The translations under genes were made by a program, and so were the position numbers. A DNA stretch of 62,930 nt from Methylocystaceae bacterium (GTDB lineage: Bacteria > Pseudomonadota > Alphaproteobacteria > Rhizobiales > Beijerinckiaceae), in NCBI GenBank assembly GCA_009773555.1, contig WSXZ01000009.1, positions 1 through 62,930 on the forward strand, in the 5' to 3' direction. Of this stretch, positions 46,785 through 56,310 are shown piece by piece (the first letter of the stretch is position 1; the number at the start of each line of letters is the position of its first letter). Under the pieces are notes generated by a model. That model was not told where the DNA came from and did not search any database. It saw only the letters and a list, made by a program, of their open reading frames with translations.

Positions 46785-47381
46785 TTAGGGGTTTCCGTAG
46801 CGATAGGTGATGTCGCGGGTCAGCCGGGACGCCTCCGCCAGATAGCGGGAGATCACCGTCTTGGCGTTGGGCGTGCAGGCGCGATAGGTCAGCTCATAGC
46901 CGCGAAATCCGTGGTTGAAGGACGCCATGAGCCTCTGGCGGCGCGCGCCGCTGGGGGCGTCTGCGTCGAGCAGCGCCGACATCTTCCCCCGCCATTCCTC
47001 GCCGTCCCCCGACCCGCAGAGGTCGCGCAGGAAGGCCAGCGCGCCGAGGACTTCCGAGAGCCGCGTGATCTGGGGATCGTAGGGCGGCGGCGGCCCCTCG
47101 GGTCCGCTTGGCGCCGCCGGCGCTCCGGTCGCCGCTGGCGCGCCCGGAGCCTGCTGATTTTGACCCTTGGTTTGGGTCTGCGCGGCGCCGTCCCGCTTGC
47201 GCGGCGGCGGACGTTCCGACCGTCTCGGCGCGCTGGGCGCCCGCCTGGCGCGGCGGGGGCCGTCGTAGCCGCCGCCGAAGAGGAAATCGAAAGGGTCCTG
47301 CGCGGCGGCGTCGGCCGAAAAAAGCGCCGCGGCCGCCGCCACAGCGAGCGCCGTCGTCGCGCGCTTTGCTTGCGCCATCAT
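46785..47381 (-). CDS. TIGR02301-family secreted protein
   Basis: A 198-residue alphaproteobacterial protein of unknown function. A signal peptide ([17 protein letters not shown]) is followed by a Pro/Arg/Gly-rich linker, then the TIGR02301 core: [57 protein letters not shown] and a final TYRYGNP. ATG 47381 overlaps the pdxH stop (ATGA) and has AAAGGAG eleven bases upstream, which also starts the pair ATGATG. It is the second gene of a pdxH operon. Confidence 0.85.
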   Translation of the reverse strand: MMAQAKRATTALAVAAAAALFSADAAAQDPFDFLFGGGYDGPRRARRAPSAPRRSERPPPRKRDGAAQTQTKGQNQQAPGAPAATGAPAAPSGPEGPPPPYDPQITRLSEVLGALAFLRDLCGSGDGEEWRGKMSALLDADAPSGARRQRLMASFNHGFRGYELTYRACTPNAKTVISRYLAEASRLTRDITYRYGNP

Positions 47382-48010
47382 GGGTAGAGCCGCTCCTTTT
47401 GCCAATCTTGACCCGGCTCGGCCCGGAAAAAGCGGACGCGGTCGTGAAGCCGGAACGGCCGATCGGACCAGAATTCCATCGCGACAGGCGCGATTCGAAA
47501 GCCGCGCCAATAAGGCGGGCGGGGAATGCCGCCCAACGCATATTTTGCGGCGAAGACGGCGACGGACTTTTCGAGCGCGAACCGGCTTTCCAGCGGGCGC
47601 GACTGTTGGCTCGCCCAGGCGCCAATGCGGGAATCGCGCGGCCGGCTGGCGAAATATTCGTCCGCCTCGGCGTCGCTGACGCGACTGACGGGTCCGCGCA
47701 GCCGCACCTGCCGGCGCAGCGATTTCCAGTGAAAGAGCCCCGCCGCCTGCATGTTCGACTCGAGTTGGCGCCCCTTGGCGCTCTCGGCGTTGGTGTAGAA
47801 GACGAAACCCTCTGGCGTCCATTCCTTCAGAAGCACCATGCGCGCGTCGGGCAGGCCGTGCGCGTCGGCCGTCGCCAAGACCATCGCCTCGGGATCGTTC
47901 AACTCCTTGAGTTGAGCCTCCTGGAACCATTGACCAAACAATGCGAAAGGTTCGGCGGCCTCGACAAAGTCACCCGACGTTAACGCGTTCAAGCGAGAAT
48001 CCTTTCTCAA
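47378..48010 (-). CDS. pdxH: Pyridoxamine 5'-phosphate oxidase
   Basis: A 210-residue FMN enzyme that makes pyridoxal phosphate. Diagnostic segments are [70 protein letters not shown] and the C-terminal RLYP. Length is normal. It provides the cofactor used by, among others, glycine dehydrogenase. The TIGR02301 gene follows with a four-base overlap. Confidence 0.95.
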   Translation of the reverse strand: MRKDSRLNALTSGDFVEAAEPFALFGQWFQEAQLKELNDPEAMVLATADAHGLPDARMVLLKEWTPEGFVFYTNAESAKGRQLESNMQAAGLFHWKSLRRQVRLRGPVSRVSDAEADEYFASRPRDSRIGAWASQQSRPLESRFALEKSVAVFAAKYALGGIPRPPYWRGFRIAPVAMEFWSDRPFRLHDRVRFFRAEPGQDWQKERLYP

Positions 48011-48093
48011 GCCGAGTCAAAGATCGGCGCTTCAAAGGTGGCGCTTTGCAGTTTCAGTGCGTCAGACATACCGCCGCTTGCGTCATTGCTCAA

Positions 48094-48543
48094 ATGTCGC
48101 GCGGCGCAAAGCTCATTGTCCTGACGGCGACGGCCGGCGGCCTCGCCGGCTGCTCGATCGCCGTCCCCATGGCCTCGGACCCTTCCGTCATGTGGAATTC
48201 GGAACGCGTCGCATCGGACGTTACAAGCGCGATTCCAAAATCTCCTCCCAAACTGTCCGGCGCGCTCGATTCGGAAGATCAGCGCAGGGCGATCGCGGCG
48301 CTGAGCACCGCGCTCGATCCGCAAGGAAGCGGGACGAGCGTCAATTGGGACAATCCGCAGAGCGGCGCCAAGGGCTCCTTCACCCCGGTGGGCCAGCCCT
48401 ATCCGCTGGAAGGCAGAATTTGCCGCGCCTTTCATGGCGACATCGTCGTGAAAGAGACTGAGGAAAGCCTTCAGGGCGCGGCCTGTCGGGAAAAAACCGC
48501 TGAGTGGGCGCTCACCGAGGTGAAGCGCTCCAGGAAAGGATGA
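48094..48543 (+). CDS. Putative lipoprotein (surface-antigen-like)
   Basis: A 149-residue lipoprotein. ATG 48094 starts a signal with lipobox LAGC (GLAGCSIAVP), so the mature protein would be acylated and anchored in the envelope. The C-terminal half (GTSVNWDNPQSGAKGSFTPVGQPYPLEGRICRAFHGDIVV) resembles the 17-kDa surface-antigen/RT0821-like domain with its conserved GxxGSFTP and CRxFxG. Function unknown. A membrane protein gene follows one base later. Confidence 0.75.
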   Translation: MSRGAKLIVLTATAGGLAGCSIAVPMASDPSVMWNSERVASDVTSAIPKSPPKLSGALDSEDQRRAIAALSTALDPQGSGTSVNWDNPQSGAKGSFTPVGQPYPLEGRICRAFHGDIVVKETEESLQGAACREKTAEWALTEVKRSRKG

Positions 48544-48544
48544 C

Positions 48545-48829
48545 ATGTCGGCGCGCTTCGGCAAACGACTCATTGTCGCGACCATCGCCGTAATCCTTGG
48601 GATTCCGACGTTCTTTCTCCTTTCGCGCGCAATTACGGCATGGCGGCAGGGCTACGACTGGGCGGAAATGGATTGGGACGACAAGGGCCATACGTCGATG
48701 ACGGATTTCCTGCGCGCCGCCGATGTCGGCAAGCGGCCGGTCGACGTCAACGGCCAGTCTTGCGTCGAATATTTCATCTATAGGGACGGGATCACGGTGA
48801 AGATCGTCTGTCCGAAAGGACGAAGCTAA
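48545..48829 (+). CDS. Small single-pass membrane protein
   Basis: A 94-residue protein with one N-terminal hydrophobic helix (RLIVATIAVILGIPTFFLLSRAITAW) and a polar domain of about 55 residues containing two cysteines (NGQSCVEYFIY, IVCPKG) that could form a disulfide in the periplasm. It starts one base after the lipoprotein stop, so the two are likely co-expressed. I do not recognise the family. Confidence 0.6.
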   Translation: MSARFGKRLIVATIAVILGIPTFFLLSRAITAWRQGYDWAEMDWDDKGHTSMTDFLRAADVGKRPVDVNGQSCVEYFIYRDGITVKIVCPKGRS

Positions 48830-50229
48830 AGCAGCACGCCCGGATTGAGGATGCCGTTCGGGTCGAGCGCCGCCTTGATGGCGCGCATGGCGTCGAGCGC
48901 GACCCGGTCTTTCGTCTCTCGCAGGAGATCCCGCTTCAGCCGACCGATCCCATGTTCGGCGGAAATTGATCCGCCGAACTCATGCACGACGCCGTGGACG
49001 ATGGCGTTGACCTCGGCCCAGCGGGCGATGAATTCCGCCTTGTCGGCCCCGACAGGCTGCGAGACATTATAGTGGATGTTGCCGTCGCCCATATGGCCGA
49101 AGGGAACCGGCCGCGCCTGCGGGAAAGCGGCGCGCAGCCGTCGACCAGCCTCCTCGATGAAGCGCGGAATCGTATTCACCAGAACGGCGATGTCGTGCTT
49201 GATCGAGCCGCCTTCGCGCTTCTGGGCTTCCGACATGCTCTCGCGCAGCTTCCACAGCGCGCGCGCCTGATCCAGCGATTGCGCGAGCGTTGCATCTTGC
49301 GCCAACTCCGCCTCGATGGCGGCGGCGAGAATCTCGGCGGCGGCGCGCTCGGCTTCGCCATCGGCGAAGGCGGCAAGCTCGATCAGCGCATACCAGTCAT
49401 GCGGCTGCGCCAGAGGATCGCGCGTTCCGGGGATGTGACGCAGGACGAGTTCAAGCCCCGGTCGCGACACGAGTTCGAAGGCGTGGAGCATCGGACCGGC
49501 GCGGCCTTTGACGAAATTCAGCAGTAAAAGCGCCTGAGCCGGATCGCGAAGCCCGAGAAAGGCGACGGCGTGGGAGCGCGGGGAGGGGAAAAGCTTCAGC
49601 GTCGCGGCGGTGATGACGCCGAGCGTGCCTTCCGAACCCACAAAAAGTCGCGTCAGATCGTAGCCGGTGTTGTCCTTGCGCAGCGCGCCGAGCGTCGAGA
49701 GCAGCCGGCCGTCGGCGAGTGCGACCTCGACGCCCAGCACCAAATCGCGCATCGAGCCATAGGCGAGGACATGCACGCCGCCGGCAATCGTGCAGCTGCC
49801 TTCGGAGGCCAGCGAAAGCGGGAAATAGCGGTCGGCGGTCTGCGCGGCTTCTTGCGCCTGCGACAGCGTGACGCCGGCCTCGACGGTCATCGCGTCGGCC
49901 GTCGCGTCGACGGCGCGAATCTGGTTGAGACGTTCGAGCGAAAGCACGACGGATGCGCCGCTTGGGTCGGGGGTCTGTCCGCCGACGAGTCCGGTGTTGC
50001 CGCCCTGGGGCGTTACGGACGTTTCCGTTTCATTGCACAGCGCAAGGATGCCGGCGACTTCTTGCGGGGCGCTTGGCTTGAGAACGCAGAGCGCGCGGCC
50101 ATGATAGAGGTCGCGAGGCTCAGCCAGGTAAGGGGACATCGCCGTCGCATCCGTTACGACGGCCGCCTCGCCGACAATGGCCGCGAGACGAGAAAGCAAA
50201 AGAGGCGCGTCAGACCGAATGGCTGTCAC
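48826..50229 (-). CDS. FAD-linked 2-hydroxyacid dehydrogenase (GlcD/D2HGDH-like), with an in-frame deletion
   Basis: A 467-residue flavoenzyme of the GlcD/D-2-hydroxyglutarate dehydrogenase group. TPQGGNTGLVGGQTP is the first FAD-binding loop, KDNTGYDLTRLFVGSEGTLG the second, and PFGHMGDGNIHYN and SAEHGIGRLK are in the C-terminal substrate domain. Relatives read ASEGSCTIGGNLSTNAGG in the FAD pocket. Here SCTI joins AGG directly near 49784, an exact in-frame loss of seven residues (GGNLSTN). That loop contacts the flavin, so activity is doubtful. The 3' end overlaps the convergent membrane protein gene. Confidence 0.88.
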   Translation of the reverse strand: MTAIRSDAPLLLSRLAAIVGEAAVVTDATAMSPYLAEPRDLYHGRALCVLKPSAPQEVAGILALCNETETSVTPQGGNTGLVGGQTPDPSGASVVLSLERLNQIRAVDATADAMTVEAGVTLSQAQEAAQTADRYFPLSLASEGSCTIAGGVHVLAYGSMRDLVLGVEVALADGRLLSTLGALRKDNTGYDLTRLFVGSEGTLGVITAATLKLFPSPRSHAVAFLGLRDPAQALLLLNFVKGRAGPMLHAFELVSRPGLELVLRHIPGTRDPLAQPHDWYALIELAAFADGEAERAAAEILAAAIEAELAQDATLAQSLDQARALWKLRESMSEAQKREGGSIKHDIAVLVNTIPRFIEEAGRRLRAAFPQARPVPFGHMGDGNIHYNVSQPVGADKAEFIARWAEVNAIVHGVVHEFGGSISAEHGIGRLKRDLLRETKDRVALDAMRAIKAALDPNGILNPGVLL

Positions 50230-50264
50230 AGGCAGTAAGATGCGCCCTTTTTGTCGCGCTGTCC

Positions 50265-50384
50265 TTAGCGATAGTGACGGCGGCGATCATCTTTGCGGCG
50301 GGCATAGACATAAGCGCGCATGGCGACCGGCGCGCTTGCGAGGACGATACTGCATAATGTCGCGGCGATAAGCGCATTCATCAT
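50265..50384 (-). CDS. 39-residue membrane micropeptide
   Basis: A short frame starting ATG 50384, preceded five bases upstream by AAGGAGA, one of the best ribosome sites in the window. It encodes a hydrophobic helix (MMNALIAATLCSIVLASAPVAMRAYVY) and an Arg/Lys-rich tail (ARRKDDRRRHYR), a typical single-pass small protein with the tail in the cytoplasm. It lies alone in the 338-base gap between the dehydrogenase and RNA methyltransferase genes. Function unknown. Confidence 0.55.
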   Translation of the reverse strand: MMNALIAATLCSIVLASAPVAMRAYVYARRKDDRRRHYR

Positions 50385-50566
50385 GACGTTCTCCTTCCAG
50401 ACCTCGGAAATCATTGAATTTCCGGCTACGCTGGACCACTCGCAAATCCTATGCCTGATTTGGGCGCCCGGCAACTCCGCTCTGCGAGAACCCGGCCGCG
50501 CCTCGGCGTTTCTTGACCATCCTGTGACATTCTTGGCACGCACGAGCGACGCAGGCGCCGACAATT

Positions 50567-51850
50567 TCATCCAAGCAGACGCCGTTTTGCGGATTTGCGT
50601 CCGCTCGACTTCTCAAAAACGGCCACGATCTCGACATGCGCCGCATAGCGGAACTGGTCGATGGGCGTGATTTCCCGGATGACGTACCCGCCTTTGAGCA
50701 AAATTGCGGCGTCGCGGGCGAAACTTTGTGCATGGCAGGAGACGGCGACGACGATGGGAACTTCCGATCGGGCGATTTCAGCCGCCTGGGCGGCGGCGCC
50801 GGCGCGCGGGGGATCAAACACGACGGCGTCGAACTCATTGAGTTCACAGGCGCTGAGCGGACGCGTGAAGAGATCGCGGGCGACGTCTTCGAGTGTGCGC
50901 AGGCCGGGCGTCGCATGCGCCGCGGCGCGCATCGCCGCGAGTGCGCCGGCGTCCATATCATAGGCTTTCACTTGCGCGCGCCGCGCCAGTCGAAGTGCGA
51001 AGGCGCCGAGGCCGCAGAACAGGTCGGCGACGTTTTGCGCTTTCGCCGTCGCGCTTAAAACGCGGGCCGCGAGCGTTTCTTCGCCGGCCTGGGTGGCCTG
51101 CAGGAATGCGCCAGGCGGAAGCGTGAGCGTCGCTTCGCCGATTTTGACCTGCGGCGCCCGGCGTAGGGCGATTAGCTTGCCGTGGTTCGTCAGCCGCGCG
51201 AGATCATGCGCGTCAGCCGCGGCGAGCAGCGCGCCGGTTTCCGTCTCGGAGAGCGGCCCGCCGCCGCGTAGCTCCACGTCGAGGCCGCCGAGGGTCGCGG
51301 TGACGGCGATGTCGAGCGGCTTGCCGCGCGGCGCGAAAATCGCGGCGATCGCACGGGCGGCGGGCAGCGCTCCGGCAAGTTCGGGCGCGAGCACGGGACA
51401 GGCTTCGATCTCGACGATTCGATGCGAGCGCGCCGCCATATAGCCGACGCGCGCCTGGCCGGCGTCGAACCGGGCGTGAAACGTCACGCGCCGCCGGCCG
51501 GCGCCATGCGCGTCGACGGTCGGCGCGACGTCGAGCGTCAGCCCCGCATTTATGAGCGCCGTTTCGACGAGGCTGCGCTTCCACGCCGCATAGGCGTCGG
51601 CGCGCAGCGTTTGAACGGCGCAGCCGCCACAATCCTCAAAGTGTGGACAGATCGGCGCGATGCGCTGCGGCGACGCTTCGACGATGTCGACGAGACGCGC
51701 GTGCTCGCCGTCGACCTCCGCCGTCACGACTTCGCCGGCGAGAGCATAGGGAATGAAGACGCGCCGCTCGCCGAGCTGCGCCACGCCCTCGCCGCGATTG
51801 CCGAGCCGCTCGATGACGAGTCGCTGCGGGCCAATCACCAAGCCCCTCAC
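50567..51850 (-). CDS. TrmA/RlmD-type RNA (uracil-5-)methyltransferase
   Basis: A 427-residue class I RNA methyltransferase. An N-terminal TRAM-like part (LVIERLGNRGEGVAQLG) is followed by iron-sulfur cysteines CPHFEDCGGC and CPVLAP, SAM motif VADLFCGLGAFAL, and the catalytic pair FDPPRAG and VSCHAQSF. The motif order is that of RlmC/RlmD/TrmA, which methylate uridine in rRNA or tRNA; which one cannot be read. In the second catalytic motif the residues after Cys are HAQS rather than the common NP. tlyA lies 228 bases downstream on the same strand. Confidence 0.88.
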   Translation of the reverse strand: MRGLVIGPQRLVIERLGNRGEGVAQLGERRVFIPYALAGEVVTAEVDGEHARLVDIVEASPQRIAPICPHFEDCGGCAVQTLRADAYAAWKRSLVETALINAGLTLDVAPTVDAHGAGRRRVTFHARFDAGQARVGYMAARSHRIVEIEACPVLAPELAGALPAARAIAAIFAPRGKPLDIAVTATLGGLDVELRGGGPLSETETGALLAAADAHDLARLTNHGKLIALRRAPQVKIGEATLTLPPGAFLQATQAGEETLAARVLSATAKAQNVADLFCGLGAFALRLARRAQVKAYDMDAGALAAMRAAAHATPGLRTLEDVARDLFTRPLSACELNEFDAVVFDPPRAGAAAQAAEIARSEVPIVVAVSCHAQSFARDAAILLKGGYVIREITPIDQFRYAAHVEIVAVFEKSSGRKSAKRRLLG

Positions 51851-52041
51851 CTTACCTCTCCCCGACCCAAAGTCGGCTGTTGCCGACTTTGGCTTCCGAT
51901 GCGCAAGTCGGAAACATCCGACTTGCGTCGGGGAGAGGGGACGGCAGGCGTTCCGCGAAAAAATCGCGCGCTCGCTCTGTCCCGAAGGCGTCGCGCCGAT
52001 ATCCCTTCTCCCCGCTTGCGGGGAGAAGTGAGATGAGGGGC
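51842..52041. repeat. 200-base palindromic element with nested stems
   Basis: Terminal inverted repeats GCCCCTCA (51842-51849) and TGAGGGGC (52034-52041) enclose two structures. CCTCTCCCCGAC (51855-51866) pairs exactly with 51927-51938 and encloses two hairpins (AAAGTCGGC/GCCGACTTT and GCAAGTCGG/CCGACTTGC), a three-way junction. A further hairpin CTTCTCCCC/GGGGAGAAG lies at 52005-52028. It looks like a dispersed non-autonomous repeat between two genes. Confidence 0.7.
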
Positions 52042-52078
52042 CGAGGGTTTGGCCTGACTTTCAAACAATCCGTTTGTC

Positions 52079-52807
52079 CTATCCAAGCGTGGCGTGAACG
52101 AGAAACTCGCGATTGCCGTCGCCGCCCTCGATCGGGGAAGAAATGACGCCGCTTACACGCCAGCCCAAAGCTTCGATTTCGCCTTCGATGCGCGCGCAAA
52201 CCTCTGCGTGAATTTTCTCGTCGCGCACCACGCCCTTCTTCACCGCCGCGCGCCCGGCTTCGAATTGCGGCTTGATCAGCGCGACTAGGTCGGCGCGCGG
52301 CCCCGCGAGCGACAGAACATGCGGCAGCAGGACGCTAAGCGAAATGAAGCTCGCGTCGATCACGATCAGGCTCGGCGCCTCGGTCAGATGCGCCGCCGTC
52401 AGCGCCCTCGCGTCCTGCCCTTCAAGCGAGGTCACGCGCTGATCCGCGCGCAGCCGCGCATGCAGTTGCCCGTGACCGACGTCGACCGCGACGACATGGC
52501 GCGCGCCGCGCGCCAGCAGAACGTCGCTAAAGCCTCCCGTCGAAGCGCCGACGTCGAGACAGAAGCGCCCGTCAGGATCGATGCTGAACTGGTCGAGCCC
52601 ATGCGCAAGCTTCACGCCGCCGCGCGACACCCAAGGATACGCCGCGCGCGCGACAATATGAGCGTCGGCGGCGATCGGCTCGGACGGCTTTTTGACGATG
52701 CGGCCGTCGACGGTGACAAGCCCGGCTTCGATCGCCTCGCGCGCCTTGGCGCGACTCTCGAAAAGCCCTCGCGCATGGAGCGCCGAGTCGGCGCGGCTCG
52801 CGGCCAT
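52079..52807 (-). CDS. tlyA: TlyA-family 2'-O-methyltransferase (hemolysin A family)
   Basis: A 242-residue protein with an N-terminal S4 RNA-binding domain (RADSALHARGLFESRAKAREAIEAGLVTVDG) and an FtsJ-like methyltransferase (RGGVKLAHGLD, FCLDVGASTGGFSDVLLARGA, VVAVDVGHGQL, LIKPQFEAG). The family 2'-O-methylates 16S and 23S rRNA, and the historical hemolysin name is misleading. ATG 52807 has GGGAG seven bases upstream; an ATG two codons earlier overlaps the permease stop. Confidence 0.93.
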   Translation of the reverse strand: MAASRADSALHARGLFESRAKAREAIEAGLVTVDGRIVKKPSEPIAADAHIVARAAYPWVSRGGVKLAHGLDQFSIDPDGRFCLDVGASTGGFSDVLLARGARHVVAVDVGHGQLHARLRADQRVTSLEGQDARALTAAHLTEAPSLIVIDASFISLSVLLPHVLSLAGPRADLVALIKPQFEAGRAAVKKGVVRDEKIHAEVCARIEGEIEALGWRVSGVISSPIEGGDGNREFLVHATLG

Positions 52808-52809
52808 CG

Positions 52810-53622
52810 TCATTCTCCCGTCTGCAGCAGCGTGCCCGCCCGCCGCGCGCTTTTCAGCAGCAGGCCGAACGCCGCCGATGCGGCCGCGAACAACACGACG
52901 TCGATCGCGAAGCCCTGCGCGAGCAGATCCCAGCGGACGACGTGATCGATCAATACGGCGCGCAGACCTTCGAACACATAAGTCGGCGGCAGCATCCAGG
53001 AGATCGGCTGCAGCCAGTTGGGCAGCGTGGTCACAGGATAATAGACGGCGCCGAGCGGCTGCACGAAGAACATCAGCGACCAGACGAGGTTCTCCGCGCC
53101 AAGTCCATAACGCAGCAGAATGCCGGAGACGAAGAGGCCGATGCTCCAGGCGAAGAGCATCAGCACGACGAAGAAGGCGGCGAAGGCGATTCCGAGGGCC
53201 CAGAGATTGAAGCCAAAGAACAGGATCGCAAAAATCGTGACCGGAAGCACGCCGACGGCAAGTCGAATGAGGCTCAAGGCCACAAGCGCGCCGACAAACT
53301 CCGCCGGCCGCAGCGGGCTCATCAGAATGTTGGGGAGATTGCGCGACCACAATTCCTCGATGAAGGAGAAGCAGAAGCCCTGTTGTCCGCGCAGCAGAAT
53401 GTCCCACAGAAGAATGGCGCCGATCAGCGTGCCGGCGGCCTGCGCCGCGCCGCCGGGCGCGGCGAGCGCGCCGGCGCGCACGAGATAGGTCTGCAGAAAT
53501 CCCCAGGTGAGGAGCTGGACGGTCGGCCAATAGATGATGTCGAGCACGCGCGTATAGGACGCGCGCAGGAGATAGGCGTAGCGCAGCACCATCGCGCCGA
53601 TGCGCTTGACGGAAACATTCAT
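52810..53622 (-). CDS. ABC-2 type transporter permease
   Basis: A 270-residue integral membrane protein with six predicted helices and the ABC-2 pattern: YAYLLRASYTRVLDIIYWPTVQLLTWGFLQTY, ELWSRNLPNILMSPLRPAEF and FFVQPLGAVYYPVTTLPNWLQPISWMLPPTYVFEGLRA. It pairs with the ATPase whose stop overlaps its start by four bases, forming an exporter for an unknown lipid, polymer or drug. It also overlaps tlyA by four bases or so. Confidence 0.9.
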   Translation of the reverse strand: MNVSVKRIGAMVLRYAYLLRASYTRVLDIIYWPTVQLLTWGFLQTYLVRAGALAAPGGAAQAAGTLIGAILLWDILLRGQQGFCFSFIEELWSRNLPNILMSPLRPAEFVGALVALSLIRLAVGVLPVTIFAILFFGFNLWALGIAFAAFFVVLMLFAWSIGLFVSGILLRYGLGAENLVWSLMFFVQPLGAVYYPVTTLPNWLQPISWMLPPTYVFEGLRAVLIDHVVRWDLLAQGFAIDVVLFAAASAAFGLLLKSARRAGTLLQTGE

Positions 53623-54383
53623 GCCGGGGCTCCGTCCACGCGACCGCGGGCGACGTCGAGAAACACTTCTTCGAGCGTGTCGCGGCCATAGCGCGCTAGG
53701 AGCCTTGCGGGCGAATCGTCGTCGACGAGCGTCCCGTCCTTCAACATCAGCACACGGTCGCACAGACGTTCGACTTCGCTCATATTGTGGGACGCGAGCA
53801 GGATGGCGCAATTATGCGTGCGCCGATGCGCCTCCAACCGCGCGCGCACCCAGTCCGCCGTGTCGGGGTCGAGCGACGCCGTCGGCTCGTCCAGCAGCAG
53901 GAGCTGCGGGTCGTTGATCAGCGATTTGGCGATGGCGACGCGCGTTTTCTGGCCTGCGGAGAGACGTCCGGTCTGCCGGTCGAGAAAATCCCCAAGCGCC
54001 AGATCCTTCGCAAGCTGCTCGATCTTCGCGTCGAGATCCGCGACGTCGTAGAGCATGCCGAAGACGCGCAAATTCTGCCGCACGGTGAGGCGATGCGGCA
54101 TGTCGACATAGGGACTTTCGAAGTTCATCCGGCCGAGCGCGCCATAGCGCTCGCGCGACATGTCGCAGCCGAAGGCGTGGACCGAACCTTGGGTCGGTTC
54201 GATCAGCCCCATCACCATGCCGATGGTCGTGGTCTTGCCGGCGCCATTGCCGCCGAGCAGCCCGGTGACGGAGCCGGCCTCAAGCGAGAAATCGAGTGGG
54301 CCGACGACTCTGCGATCGCCATAAGTTTTGGAAAGGCCGGCGACGGCGAGCGTCGGCTTTGGCGCGACTGCATTTTGGGACAT
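53619..54383 (-). CDS. ABC transporter ATPase subunit
   Basis: A 254-residue ATPase with Walker A GGNGAGKTTT, a signature sequence RLSAGQKTRVAIAK, Walker B LLLLDEPTASLD and an H-loop SHNM. It is complete and energises the ABC-2 permease encoded next. I take ATG 54383 (MSQNAVAPKP); an upstream in-frame start adds 59 unlikely residues. The pair forms an export system of unknown substrate. Confidence 0.92.
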   Translation of the reverse strand: MSQNAVAPKPTLAVAGLSKTYGDRRVVGPLDFSLEAGSVTGLLGGNGAGKTTTIGMVMGLIEPTQGSVHAFGCDMSRERYGALGRMNFESPYVDMPHRLTVRQNLRVFGMLYDVADLDAKIEQLAKDLALGDFLDRQTGRLSAGQKTRVAIAKSLINDPQLLLLDEPTASLDPDTADWVRARLEAHRRTHNCAILLASHNMSEVERLCDRVLMLKDGTLVDDDSPARLLARYGRDTLEEVFLDVARGRVDGAPA

Positions 54384-54423
54384 GGGGGTTATTAAGCTCG
54401 CCGCGGGCCGCCTCGCAAGGGCG

Positions 54424-55293
54424 TTACTTCTGACAGAAGGGACAATAAAACGTTGAGCGGCCGGACTGAACGACGCGCGTGATCGTTCCCTTGCAGCCTG
54501 GAGTCGGGCAGGCGGCGCCTTCGCGGTCGTAGACGCGGAAACTATGCTGGAAATAGCCAAGCGAGCCGTCGATCTGGCGATGATCGCGCAGCGACGAGCC
54601 GCCGGCCTTCAACGCATCGGTCAAGACATGCTTGATCGCCTGCGGCAGCCGCGCCAGCGCCGCCGTCGGCCGGCCGCTCGCCGTGACGAGCGAGCCCGCC
54701 GCGCGCAGCGGCGAAATATGGGCGCGATGCAGCGCCTCGCAGACATAGATATTGCCGAGGCCGGCGATCAGGCGCTGGTCGAGCAGCAGCGCCTTCGCCG
54801 GCGCCGCGCGTCCGCGAAAGGCCCGGGCAAGGAACGCGGCGTCGAGCGCGCCGTTCAAAGGTTCGACGCCGAGCCCGCGAAACAGCTTGTCTTCATCGAT
54901 CGCATGCGTGGCGATGAGCAGCATGTAGCCGAAGCGGCGCGGATCGTTGTAAACAACGCGCCGCGCATGATCGAGATGCAAGACGACATGGTCATGCGCG
55001 GCGTTTTTGTCACGCTTGTGGTGAAACGCGCCTGGCGTTTCTTCATCGATGCGAAACGAGCCGCTCATGCCAAGATGCATGATCAGAGAATGGCCGTCGT
55101 CGAGATCGGCGAGGAGATATTTCGCGCGCCGGCGAAGGTCGAGAACGCGCCGGTCCTGAAGACGCGCGGCGAAGCGTTCGGGGAAAGGAAAGCGCAGATC
55201 ATGGCGCCTCAGCTCGACGCGCTCGATCGTCGCGCCGACGAGCGCGGGCGCCAATCCCCGTCGCACGGTTTCGACTTCGGGCAGCTCTGGCAT
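54424..55293 (-). CDS. mutM: Formamidopyrimidine-DNA glycosylase
   Basis: A 289-residue DNA glycosylase that removes oxidised purines such as 8-oxoguanine and cuts the DNA backbone. The N-terminus PELPEVE gives the catalytic Pro and Glu (after Met removal), and the C-terminal zinc finger has CPTPGCKG and CPFCQ. I take ATG 55293 ([14 protein letters not shown]); a longer upstream start is unlike the family. Internally [21 protein letters not shown] and DPRRFGYM are present. Divergent from ubiE. Confidence 0.96.
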   Translation of the reverse strand: MPELPEVETVRRGLAPALVGATIERVELRRHDLRFPFPERFAARLQDRRVLDLRRRAKYLLADLDDGHSLIMHLGMSGSFRIDEETPGAFHHKRDKNAAHDHVVLHLDHARRVVYNDPRRFGYMLLIATHAIDEDKLFRGLGVEPLNGALDAAFLARAFRGRAAPAKALLLDQRLIAGLGNIYVCEALHRAHISPLRAAGSLVTASGRPTAALARLPQAIKHVLTDALKAGGSSLRDHRQIDGSLGYFQHSFRVYDREGAACPTPGCKGTITRVVQSGRSTFYCPFCQK

Positions 55294-55404
55294 GAAGTGG
55301 ATTGACCCCGTCAGACAGCCGGCGGGCTGGGGCGGCGCGGGCGTAGCCACCGGCTCGGCGACAGGCTATACCCTCCCCTTCCTTCCTCGTCACCCGAGCG
55401 CCTG

Positions 55405-56172
55405 ATGATTGATCGAACTTCCGAGCGAGAGGGCTCGACCCATTTCGGCTATTCCGAGGTCCCCTTGAACGAGAAACAGGGCCTCGTCGACGACGTCTTC
55501 CACAAGGTGGCGCGGCGCTACGATATCATGAACGACCTCATGTCGGGCGGCATGCACCGGCTGTGGAAGGACACGCTCGTCGCCAAGGTCAATGCGCGGG
55601 GGCGCAAGGACTTTCGCCATCTCGACGTCGCGGGCGGCACGGGCGACGTCGCTTTTCGCATCTCCGCGAGCGCGGCGCATGACGCGGAAATCGTCGTGCT
55701 CGACATCAATGGCGACATGCTCGAAGTGGGCCGCGATCGTGCGCGCGAGCGCGGCGTTTCCGGCGTCGAGTTCGTGCAGGCCAACGCCGAATCGCTGCCT
55801 TTTCCCGATGCGCATTTCGACAGCTACACGGTCGCTTTCGGCATTCGCAACGTGCCGCGCATCGACGTCGCCCTCGCCGAAGCCTATCGCGTGCTGAAGC
55901 CCGGCGGCCGCTTCCTGTGCCTTGAGTTTTCGCAGGTCGCCGTTCCGGGCCTCGACAAGCTCTACGAAGCCTATTCGTTCAACGTCATTCCGGCGATCGG
56001 CAAGCTTGTCGCGGGAGATTCCGAGCCCTACCGCTATCTCGTCGAATCGATCCGCAAATTCCCAAGCGCGGAAGAATTCGAACGGATGATCCGCAAGGCG
56101 GGCTTTCGGCGCACGGGTTTCGAGCGGCTGACGGGCGGCGTGGTGGCGATCCATTCCGGCTGGAAGAGCTGA
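55405..56172 (+). CDS. ubiE: Demethylmenaquinone/ubiquinone C-methyltransferase
   Basis: A 255-residue SAM enzyme for C-methylation in ubiquinone synthesis. Motifs are [73 protein letters not shown] and [12 protein letters not shown], all in order. Length is normal. It is followed by ubiB, a standard pairing in Alphaproteobacteria. Confidence 0.96.
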   Translation: MIDRTSEREGSTHFGYSEVPLNEKQGLVDDVFHKVARRYDIMNDLMSGGMHRLWKDTLVAKVNARGRKDFRHLDVAGGTGDVAFRISASAAHDAEIVVLDINGDMLEVGRDRARERGVSGVEFVQANAESLPFPDAHFDSYTVAFGIRNVPRIDVALAEAYRVLKPGGRFLCLEFSQVAVPGLDKLYEAYSFNVIPAIGKLVAGDSEPYRYLVESIRKFPSAEEFERMIRKAGFRRTGFERLTGGVVAIHSGWKS

Positions 56173-56310
56173 TCTCAAAAGAGCGCGCTGCGAAAAAGCG
56201 GGACCCGGTTTTTCGCGTGACGCCGCGCTCTAATCTTTGGCTTCGATCACCTTATCTGGAGTTTGGGCGATTCCGCCCGACTGCAGCGTGATCTAAAGAG
56301 CGGCGGGTTC

